NCBI RefSeq assembly: GCF_030167925.1
Contig: NZ_JASKUT010000001.1
Span: 2,790,001-2,854,000, forward strand
DNA: 64,000 nt
From: Paenibacillus silviterrae
GTDB lineage: Bacteria > Bacillota > Bacilli > Paenibacillales > NBRC-103111
Direction of reading: 5' to 3'
Under the pieces are notes generated by a model. That model was given only the letters and a program-made list of their open reading frames with translations. It was not told where the DNA came from and ran no database searches. A program made the translations under genes and the position numbers. Below, piece after piece: positions 52,607 through 59,154 of the stretch (positions are counted from its first letter, which is position 1; the number at the start of each line of letters is the position of its first letter).

Positions 52607-54985
52607 TTATTTTAACTCGGCAACCGTTACGCCGTGACCGCCTTCATTGTAATTGCCGATACGGTAGCTCTTCACGTGCTTGTGCTTGCGCAAAAACTCC
52701 TGAATTCCGGTCCGAAGGACGCCGGTACCCTTCCCGTGAATGATGTAGACATTGCCGAAATTGGCCAGATACGCCTCATCCAGAAAACGGTCCACCTCAA
52801 GCAGCGCCTCCTCCACGTTAGCCCCGCGCAAATCCAGCTCCATCTTCGCATTGTCGTCTCGTGTCCGCTTCAGACTTGAGGTAGCCTGGACGGGCTGCTT
52901 CTTCTTCTCGGCAGGAGCTGCTTTAACCAGCTCGACATCGGCTTTGTTGACCTTCATCTTCATGATCCCCATCTGCACCATGACCTCATGGTCGTTCACG
53001 ACCTCGACCACATGGCCCTTCTGCCCCAGGTTCACTACGCGGACCTCATCCCCCGCCTCGACCGCATCCGGCTTGCGCTTCGGAAGCTTCGCCGTGCTGT
53101 TCTTCCGCAGGTCCGGCACCGCATCGTTCAGACGCCGCTTCATCTCGCTCAGCTGATGGTCCTTCACGCCGCTGCGTTCCTCACGCTGAATGCGCCGGAG
53201 CTCCGTGATGACCTCCTCAGCCTCTCTTCGCGCTTTGGCCACGGCATCGGCCGCTTCCCGTTCGGCCCGCTCCAGCATGCGGTCGCGCTGCTCCTCGAAC
53301 TTTTGCCGCTCCCGGGCCAGCTGCTCGCGCAGCTGCTCGACCTCGCGCCGCAGCTGCCCCGCGCTTTCACGGTCCGCCTCCGCCTGGATTCGGTTCTCCT
53401 CCAGCGTGGCAATCATCGACTCGACGCGCTGATCCTCTTCTCCCACCTCGCCGCGGGCATAGTCGATGATCGACTTCGATAACCCAAGTCGTTCGGCGAT
53501 GGCGAAGGCGTTGCTTCGGCCGGGAACGCCGACAAGCAAACGATAGGTCGGGCGAAGCGTCTGAATGTCGAATTCCATGCTGGCGTTAATCACACCTTGA
53601 CGGTCGAACGCGTATGCCTTCAATTCGGAATAGTGCGTCGTGGCTACGATGCGGCAGCCCATTTTATGAATATACTCCAGTATTGCGATCGCCAGGGCCG
53701 AGCCCTCCGCAGGGTCGGTCCCCGCACCGAGCTCGTCAAGCAGGACGAGACTTTTGGGCGTCATCTCCCGCAGGATACGGATGATGTTCGTCATATGGCT
53801 GGAGAAGGTGGACAGGTTCTGCTCGATGCTCTGTTCGTCTCCGATATCCGCAAATATCGCATCGAATACACAAAGCTGGCTCCCCTCCTCCGCAGGAACG
53901 AACAGGCCCGACATCGCCATGAGCGACAGCAATCCGATGGTCTTCAGCGAAACCGTCTTACCGCCGGTGTTCGGACCCGTTACGATAATGGTGCTGTATT
54001 TATTCCCCAGCTCCACATCAAGCGGAACCACGTTGTCCGAGGCGATGAGCGGATGGCGTCCGCGTTTAATTCGAAGAAAGCCCCGATCGTTCATCATCGG
54101 CCGGGTGGCCTTCATGGCGTTCGCAAGACCCGACTTGGCAAAAGCAAAATCCAGCTCGCCGAGCGCCTCTACATTGGCCAGCAGCTCATCCGCCGCCTCT
54201 CCGACCTGCGCTGTAAGCATACGGAGAATTTTCTCAACCTCCGTCTCTTCCTTCAGCTTCAGCTCCCGGACCCGGTTGTTCAATTGCACGACGGCCTCCG
54301 GCTCGATAAACAGCGTCGCGCCGGACGCCGACTGGTCATGAATCATCCCGCCGAAATGGCCCCGATATTCCTGCTTCACAGGAATGACGTAACGGTCGCC
54401 CCGGATGGTCACCAAATTATCCTGCAGCATCTTTTGGATCGACGGCGTCCGAACCATCTGCTCCAGCCGCTCCCGGGCTCTTGATTCGCTGGTACGCAGC
54501 TCCGACCGGATTCGGGCAAGCTCCGGACTGGCGGAATCCATCACGTTCGCATTCTCGTCAATGCACAGCTTGATTCGGTCCTCAACAGACTTGTGATCGG
54601 TAATCAGGGCACACAGCTCCAGCAAGGAAGGGACCGGATAATCGTCGTTCGTCGCCTCGAGAAACTTCACCAAACGGCGGCCTCCTTGATTCGTAAGGGC
54701 CACGTCTAGCAGCTCCGTCGGATTCAGCATACCGCCAATCCGGGCACGGTGCAGCGCGGGACGAATATCGCGTATGCCGCCGAAGGGAGCGCCGCCTTTC
54801 AGGCGGTCCACGTTCACCGCTTCGTCCGTCGCTTGAAGCCTGCGTTTGACCTCGGTAAAATCACCGCTCGGCTCAAGCTGCTCAACCAACGCTTTGCCCA
54901 TGCTTGTAGCGGCATAATCCGCACAGCGGTTCAGTACGGCGCCGAAGTCGAGGGTTTTTAATATTTTCTGATTATATGATTTCAT
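52607..54985 (-). CDS. mutS2: MutS2 endonuclease
   Basis: 792 residues. MutS2 suppresses recombination and, in Bacillus, splits stalled ribosomes. P loop VTGPNTGGKTVSLKTIG (about residues 327-343), Walker B LVLLDELGAGTDPAEGSALA, a coiled-coil clamp, and the C-terminal Smr nuclease domain (LDLRGANVEEALLEVDRFLDEA, VYIIHGKGTGVLRTGI). ATG 54985 follows AAGGTGA. The usual neighbour polX is absent upstream; a holin-like gene lies on the other strand instead. Confidence 0.95.
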   Translation of the reverse strand: MKSYNQKILKTLDFGAVLNRCADYAATSMGKALVEQLEPSGDFTEVKRRLQATDEAVNVDRLKGGAPFGGIRDIRPALHRARIGGMLNPTELLDVALTNQGGRRLVKFLEATNDDYPVPSLLELCALITDHKSVEDRIKLCIDENANVMDSASPELARIRSELRTSESRARERLEQMVRTPSIQKMLQDNLVTIRGDRYVIPVKQEYRGHFGGMIHDQSASGATLFIEPEAVVQLNNRVRELKLKEETEVEKILRMLTAQVGEAADELLANVEALGELDFAFAKSGLANAMKATRPMMNDRGFLRIKRGRHPLIASDNVVPLDVELGNKYSTIIVTGPNTGGKTVSLKTIGLLSLMAMSGLFVPAEEGSQLCVFDAIFADIGDEQSIEQNLSTFSSHMTNIIRILREMTPKSLVLLDELGAGTDPAEGSALAIAILEYIHKMGCRIVATTHYSELKAYAFDRQGVINASMEFDIQTLRPTYRLLVGVPGRSNAFAIAERLGLSKSIIDYARGEVGEEDQRVESMIATLEENRIQAEADRESAGQLRREVEQLREQLARERQKFEEQRDRMLERAEREAADAVAKARREAEEVITELRRIQREERSGVKDHQLSEMKRRLNDAVPDLRKNSTAKLPKRKPDAVEAGDEVRVVNLGQKGHVVEVVNDHEVMVQMGIMKMKVNKADVELVKAAPAEKKKQPVQATSSLKRTRDDNAKMELDLRGANVEEALLEVDRFLDEAYLANFGNVYIIHGKGTGVLRTGIQEFLRKHKHVKSYRIGNYNEGGHGVTVAELK

Positions 54986-55206
54986 AAGTGTCACCTTTAG
55001 AAGACCAACCTTTCATTCTTATCCTTATATTATATCCCAAAAGGAGGTCCTTTCGCTAATACCCTCCGATTCAAGGGATACATAAAACAAGTCAGGAAGT
55101 GACATCCTAAGCTGTGACACCCCTGGTAGCAGAATCAGCGCACGGCCGAACGCAAGAACCAGGAGAATCACTAACTTTCCCAAGACAAGAAGGAGGAAAA
55201 CGCCGG

Positions 55207-55575
55207 ATGCATTTGCTTGGACATATCGTCAGGTTTATCGTATCTGCTTTGATCCTTATGGTTGTGGATTGGGTCGTCCCGGGCTTTACCGTCGGCGGCT
55301 TCTGGAGTGCCCTGTTCTTAGCATTGGTGATCGCGATTGCAGCATGGATCATTGAAGGTGTTTTTGGCAGAAAAATTACCCCATTCGGCCGGGGGATCGT
55401 AGGCTTTCTCGTTAGTGCGCTGGTCATCTGGTTGTCGCAGTTTATTGTCAGCGGCGTGTCTTCCAGCTTTATCGGTGCCATTTTGGCTGCCCTCGTCATC
55501 GGGATCATCGACTTGTTCATCCCGGTCAAGACTCCGTTCGAACACGGAATCACCGGCCGCGAGAACAATAAGTAA
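55207..55575 (+). CDS. YvlD-like four-helix membrane protein (holin superfamily IV)
   Basis: 122 residues, four hydrophobic segments (VSALILMVVDWVVPGF, ALFLALVIAIAAWIIEG, GFLVSALVIWLSQF, GAILAALVIGIIDLFIP), matching the YvlD/phage-holin IV family. In B. subtilis yvlD belongs to an envelope-stress operon; lysis function is unlikely. AAGGAGG lies ten bases before ATG 55207. Strong terminator follows. Confidence 0.85.
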   Translation: MHLLGHIVRFIVSALILMVVDWVVPGFTVGGFWSALFLALVIAIAAWIIEGVFGRKITPFGRGIVGFLVSALVIWLSQFIVSGVSSSFIGAILAALVIGIIDLFIPVKTPFEHGITGRENNK

Positions 55576-55603
55576 CCATGGCGGCATATACGGCAGGCCA
55601 AGG

Positions 55604-55646
55604 AGATCAGTAATGCGAAGCGATTCGCGTTACTGATCTTTTTTTC
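55604..55646 (+). terminator. Terminator of YvlD-like gene
   Basis: AGATCAGTAATGCGAA (55604-55619) pairs with TTCGCGTTACTGATCT (55624-55639), then TTTTTTT. Confidence 0.9.
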
Positions 55647-55720
55647 TGAGAAAGGGTAATAAGTTACAAACTTTAAGAAAATTCTAAGAAAAAACATGAT
55701 ATTTTTTCACAATTGGGCGC

Positions 55721-55762
55721 TATAATGAACTCAACCTAACGATGAAAACAATGTTCATTATA
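55721..55762. repeat. Inverted repeat over the promoter of the 33-residue peptide gene
   Basis: TATAATGAAC (55721-55730) and GTTCATTATA (55753-55762) are perfect 10 bp inverted copies 22 bases apart. The left copy contains a TATAAT that would serve as -10. It could be an operator or an RNA hairpin. Confidence 0.55.
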
Positions 55763-55779
55763 GAGAGGATGCATGGTCC

Positions 55780-55881
55780 GTGAGAAGCACTAGGAAGATT
55801 GACTACCGTCTGGTTTGGGTTGCCGCTGTGCTGTATGCCGTATTGACGCTGATGGTCAAGGCAGGAAGCGTTTCATCATAG
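55780..55881 (+). CDS. 33-residue membrane peptide
   Basis: GTG 55780 follows AGAGAGGATG. The peptide starts VRSTRKIDYRLVWVAAVLY and runs through AVLTLMVKAG to VSS and a TAG: a basic N-terminus, one hydrophobic helix and a short tail, so probably a membrane peptide with the N-terminus inside. It has a TATAAT upstream inside an inverted repeat and no neighbour overlap. I recall no match; conservation would decide whether it is real. Confidence 0.5.
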   Translation: MRSTRKIDYRLVWVAAVLYAVLTLMVKAGSVSS

Positions 55882-55905
55882 AGATTGAACGAAGGAACGG
55901 CCAAG

Positions 55906-55921
55906 TGTGACGAATTTCACA
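55906..55921. promoter_or_regulatory. Fnr/Crp-type palindrome before cupredoxin gene
   Basis: TGTGACGAATTTCACA: TGTGA, six bases, TCACA, the exact consensus of the Crp/Fnr family (B. subtilis Fnr box). It lies about 139 bases before the cupredoxin ATG, within the region that also ends the small peptide gene, so it could act on the cupredoxin promoter. Confidence 0.6.
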
Positions 55922-56059
55922 GGAGAGGCTCGGAAATTCACGATTTTTTCACCATGCTGTCACGGTCCCGTCACTGCATTTCGGGGAGCGCTGCGCTATA
56001 GTTAGGATTGTAAGAAGAACAAGAACCTAACTGGTGTGGATAGACGGAGGGGAAGTCAT

Positions 56060-56443
56060 ATGAAAAAATTGATCGTATTGGCCATCTCAACTAGCTTGAT
56101 GCTCGGACTCGCCGCTTGCGGACAGAAGGAAGCAGCTCCTGCAGCTTCCAGCAACGCAGCCGGTGCCGCTGGGGCAGCAGCCCAAGAGGTGAAGCTTGTG
56201 GCATCAAACTTTAAGTTTGATCAAGCGGAATATAAAGTGCAGAAGGGCTCCGACGTGAAGGTTACGCTGGAAAACAAAGAAGGCATTCACGGGGTGGAAA
56301 TCAAGGGCTTGAACATCAAGCTGCAAGGGCAGACACTGTCCAGCACCTTCAAGGCGGATAAAGCGGGCACCTACGATATCATCTGTAACGTTCCTTGCGG
56401 AACAGGCCACATCACCATGAAATCCAAATTGATTGTCGACTAA
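56060..56443 (+). CDS. Cupredoxin lipoprotein with CuA-type metal motif
   Basis: 127 residues from ATG 56060 (GGAGGGGA before it). Lipoprotein signal with lipobox LGLAACG (Cys near residue 20), an Ala-rich spacer, then a cupredoxin domain. Near the C-terminus CNVPCGTGHITM has the spacing C-x3-C-x3-H-x2-M of the CuA site of cytochrome c oxidase subunit II, and an upstream His lies in GIHGVEIKG. The CuA domain is here free of membrane helices and oxidase genes, so it may be an electron carrier or copper-transfer protein outside the membrane. Confidence 0.85.
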   Translation: MKKLIVLAISTSLMLGLAACGQKEAAPAASSNAAGAAGAAAQEVKLVASNFKFDQAEYKVQKGSDVKVTLENKEGIHGVEIKGLNIKLQGQTLSSTFKADKAGTYDIICNVPCGTGHITMKSKLIVD

Positions 56444-56611
56444 TACGGTATAAGGAAGTTTACCGCTTCGCTGACAGCTACGGCTGCCGGCGAGGCTTTT
56501 TGCCGTTTAATAAAAGAATTTCTTATGTAATCCATCAGATTTCGTAATTTCCCTGGGCCGGCATTTCTTGGTAAGATGGAGCAAATGTTAACAACAAAGG
56601 GGTTATGCAGG

Positions 56612-57301
56612 ATGGGGAACGGGACACTTCAGGGAAAAACGGCGATCGTCACCGGTGCGGGAACGGGACTCGGACGGGCGGCGGCATTAGCTTTCGCTGT
56701 GGAGGGTGCGAATGTCGTGCTTGCCGGGCGTAGAAAAGGTAAGGTGGATGCCGTTGCAGCGGAGATTACTGCTGCAGGCGGAAGGGCACTGGCGATCCAG
56801 GCGGATATCAGCTCGGAGGCCGACGTCCGGCGCCTGGTGACATCGGCGGTCGAGGCCTTCGGACAGATCGATATTCTAGTAAACAATGCGGCGGTCTTCG
56901 AGCCGGGCGTTGTCGCGGAAACGGGCCTGGCGGAATGGAATCTTCAAATCGGCATCAACTTGACAGGAGCTTTTCTGACGACGAGAGAGGTGCTGCCGCA
57001 CATGAGAGCCCGGAAGTACGGTCGCATCATCAACATTACCTCCGGCCTCGCAAGCAATGGCGCCGGCGGCTATGCCGCTTATAGCGCCAGCAAGGCCGGT
57101 CTCGAATCCCTTACCCGCACGACGGCGGAAGAGGAATCCGAGCATGGCGTATTGGCTAACCTCTTCAACCCGGGCACGGTCAAATCGGAAATGCATGCCA
57201 CCGGTCAAGATCCGGCAGAGGTCGTTCCCGCACTGGTTCGATTGGCCGCTCTGCCGGGGCACGGCATGTCAGGTCAGCTCATTACGGCAACGGGAATTTA
57301 G
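56612..57301 (+). CDS. Short-chain dehydrogenase/reductase
   Basis: 229 residues. Rossmann motif TGAGTGLG (about residues 15-22), NNAA strand, catalytic Ser in NITSGLAS, and YAAYSASKAG with Tyr and Lys. Near-normal length with a slightly short C-terminus ending TATGI. NAD(P)-dependent; substrate unknown. ATG 56612 has GGGG nine bases upstream. Its stop overlaps the convergent L,D-transpeptidase stop by four bases. Confidence 0.92.
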   Translation: MGNGTLQGKTAIVTGAGTGLGRAAALAFAVEGANVVLAGRRKGKVDAVAAEITAAGGRALAIQADISSEADVRRLVTSAVEAFGQIDILVNNAAVFEPGVVAETGLAEWNLQIGINLTGAFLTTREVLPHMRARKYGRIINITSGLASNGAGGYAAYSASKAGLESLTRTTAEEESEHGVLANLFNPGTVKSEMHATGQDPAEVVPALVRLAALPGHGMSGQLITATGI

Positions 57302-57630
57302 TTTCGGATCGTTACTCGTGTGCCGATCGGTACGATGGCAGCTAAGGCTCTCACATCCTCATTGTGCATGCGGATGCAGCCGTGAGAGGACATTTTGCCG
57401 ATCGAAGACGGGTTGTTCGTTCCGTGAATGCCATAGTGCGGATGCGACAGTCCCATCCAGAAGTCGCCGAAGGGGCCGCCGGGATTCGGTGCCTTGTTTA
57501 TAATGGTAAACTCCCCTACGGGAGTTTTGTTGTCCGGCATGCCGATGCCCACCTTGAAGCTTCGGATGACGCGGTTGTTTTGTAGCAGATGCAGCTTGAA
57601 GTCGGAAATATCGATGATAATGCGGTACAT
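57298..57630 (-). CDS. Minimal L,D-transpeptidase (YkuD domain)
   Basis: 110 residues from ATG 57630, which has GGAGGG eight bases upstream. The YkuD catalytic motif HYGIHGTNNPSSIGKMSSHGCIRM is intact with Cys in SHGCIRM. The domain is nearly all of the protein: no signal peptide and no LysM, unlike most transpeptidases. It could act on spore peptidoglycan from the mother cell side, or be exported by another route. Expressed from the repeat-side region. Confidence 0.9.
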   Translation of the reverse strand: MYRIIIDISDFKLHLLQNNRVIRSFKVGIGMPDNKTPVGEFTIINKAPNPGGPFGDFWMGLSHPHYGIHGTNNPSSIGKMSSHGCIRMHNEDVRALAAIVPIGTRVTIRN

Positions 57631-57694
57631 GGGTAAAGCCCTCCTTGGCAAGGTCGTTATTCTAACCTATTCAAAGGGGATGGCAGCGGATACG

Positions 57695-57740
57695 AAAAAG
57701 GCTGGACGTCACTGGGGAAATGTGATGTCTAGCCTTTTCT
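57695..57740. terminator. Long hairpin before L,D-transpeptidase gene
   Basis: AAAAGGCTGGACGTCAC (57696-57712) pairs with GTGATGTCTAGCCTTTT (57722-57738) including two G-T pairs. T-rich ends on both strands; it may end transcripts from the repeat array side. Confidence 0.7.
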
Positions 57741-57762
57741 AGTTGGGCCGTGAGCGGGACCG

Positions 57763-58538
57763 GATCGGTGATGCGCGGGGGTCCGAGGGGGATTTAATCG
57801 CATATTTGCGATTGCACGGGGTGAAACTGTGCGGAATGGTTCCTGCAATGGCGGATATGCGATTATTCCATCGGGTTCGGTGATGCGCGGGGGTCCGTAG
57901 GCGGTTTAATCGCACTTTTGCGATTGCACGGGATGAAAGTGTGCGGTACGGCTCCTCCAATGGCGGATATGCGATTATTCCACCGGGTTCGGTGATGCGC
58001 GGGGATCCGAGGGGGATTTAATCGCACATTTGCTATTGCACGGGGTTAAAGTGTGCGGTACGGCTCCTGCAAGGGCGGATATGCGATTATTCCATCGGGT
58101 TCGGTGATGCGCGGGGATCCGAGGGCGATTTTATCGCATATTTGCGATTGCACGGGGTGAAACTGTGCGGAATGGTTCCCGCAATGGCTGTTATGCGATT
58201 ATTCCATCGGGTTCGGTGATGCGCAGGGGTCCGAGGGCGATTTAATCGCACATTTGCGATTGCAGGGGATGAAAGTGTGCGGAATGGTTCCTGCAATGGC
58301 GGATATGCGATTATTCCATCGGGTTCGGTGGTTCGCGGGAGTCCGTAGGCGGTTTAATCGCACTTTTGCGATTGCACGGGGTTAAAGTGTACGGTACGGC
58401 TCCTGCAAGGGCAAATATGCGATTATTCCACCGGGTTCGGTGATGCGCGGGGGTTCGTAGGCGGTTTAATCGCACTTTTGCGATTGCACCGGGTGAAACT
58501 GTGCGAATTGGCTACTCCAATGGCGGATATGCGATTAT
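57763..58538. repeat. Tandem array of a 112 bp repeat, about seven copies
   Basis: TCGGTG(A/G)T-type starts occur at 57765, 57877, 57989, 58101, 58213, 58325 and 58437, an exact 112-base period with about 10 % divergence between units. Each unit holds AATCGCA, four bases, TGCGATT (7 bp stem; some changes in units 3 and 4) and a further TGCGATTATTCC. As 112 is not divisible by three, no repeated protein is encoded. The array fills most of the gap between cvpA and the L,D-transpeptidase gene. Confidence 0.93.
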
Positions 58539-58587
58539 ACGTGCCAAGCCACACCGTAGGGTCCTTCCTATAACTGCCCCCGCTATC

Positions 58588-59148
58588 TCACACTTTCGTT
58601 TTGCCGTCGCTCCGTTTCTCCCAAAGCTCCTGCAGCTTATTCGAAATCAAGGGCGTGTGTTCGAGAATATACGGTGCCGCCGTAGATTCCTTCAATAGCC
58701 GCTGTGCTGTGTCATTCGGCACCACCGTCATGACTTGCACGGCAATAATCACGATCAATGCCGCCTCCACCAGCCCCAGCAGCGCTCCGCTCCACTTATT
58801 CAGCTGCTTCAGTCCCGGAGCGGCTGCCAGCAAATCAAGAAACCGCCCGGCCACACTAAGCGCCAGCTTCACGCCGAACAAGAGCAAAGCAAAGGCCAGG
58901 GCATTGTACACATAGGTTTCCAGGTGAAGGTTCTTCGCCAAAAACTCGTACTTTTTATAAGTCTCGCTCTCCGAAAGCCCAAGAAGCTCCTTCAGCACCG
59001 GCGCCAGTTCATCGTAGAACATGAATGCCGCCACATAGCCGAGAAAGAGGCCGAGAAAAGAGACCAGCTGTGCAACCAAGCCGCGTGAAAAACCAAGGGC
59101 AACGCCCGCCGCCACGAGAACCGCGGCGGCCCAATCCAGTCCGTTCAT
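58588..59148 (-). CDS. cvpA: CvpA family membrane protein
   Basis: 186 residues, four hydrophobic segments with the CvpA start LDWAAAVLVAAGVALGFSRGLVAQLVSFLGLFLGY. The B. subtilis homologue yshB lies after zapA as here. Starts six bases after the ZapA-like stop region and is probably cotranscribed. Function of CvpA is unclear (colicin production or envelope effects in Gram-negatives). Confidence 0.92.
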   Translation of the reverse strand: MNGLDWAAAVLVAAGVALGFSRGLVAQLVSFLGLFLGYVAAFMFYDELAPVLKELLGLSESETYKKYEFLAKNLHLETYVYNALAFALLLFGVKLALSVAGRFLDLLAAAPGLKQLNKWSGALLGLVEAALIVIIAVQVMTVVPNDTAQRLLKESTAAPYILEHTPLISNKLQELWEKRSDGKTKV

Positions 59149-59154
59149 CGGTCG

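Larger units (their letters stand above)
55576..56059. other. 484-base region between YvlD-like and cupredoxin genes
   Basis: Holds the YvlD-like terminator (55604-55646), an inverted repeat (55721-55762), the 33-residue peptide gene (55780-55881), an Fnr-like palindrome (55906-55921) and a TATAGT at 55997-56002 that may be the cupredoxin -10. Confidence 0.6.
57631..58587. other. 957-base gene-free region between cvpA and L,D-transpeptidase gene
   Basis: Contains a long hairpin (57695-57740) and the 112 bp repeat array (57763-58538). No reliable coding sequence; short frames inside the array are by-products of the repeat. Confidence 0.8.

Noticed and set aside
57739..58296. Short frames of about 70 codons inside the 112 bp repeats
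   Set aside because: They arise from the repeat itself; the 112-base period shifts the frame in each unit, so no protein can be conserved.
57763..58538. CRISPR array
   Set aside because: Units are contiguous 112-base repeats without unique spacers, and no cas genes are present.
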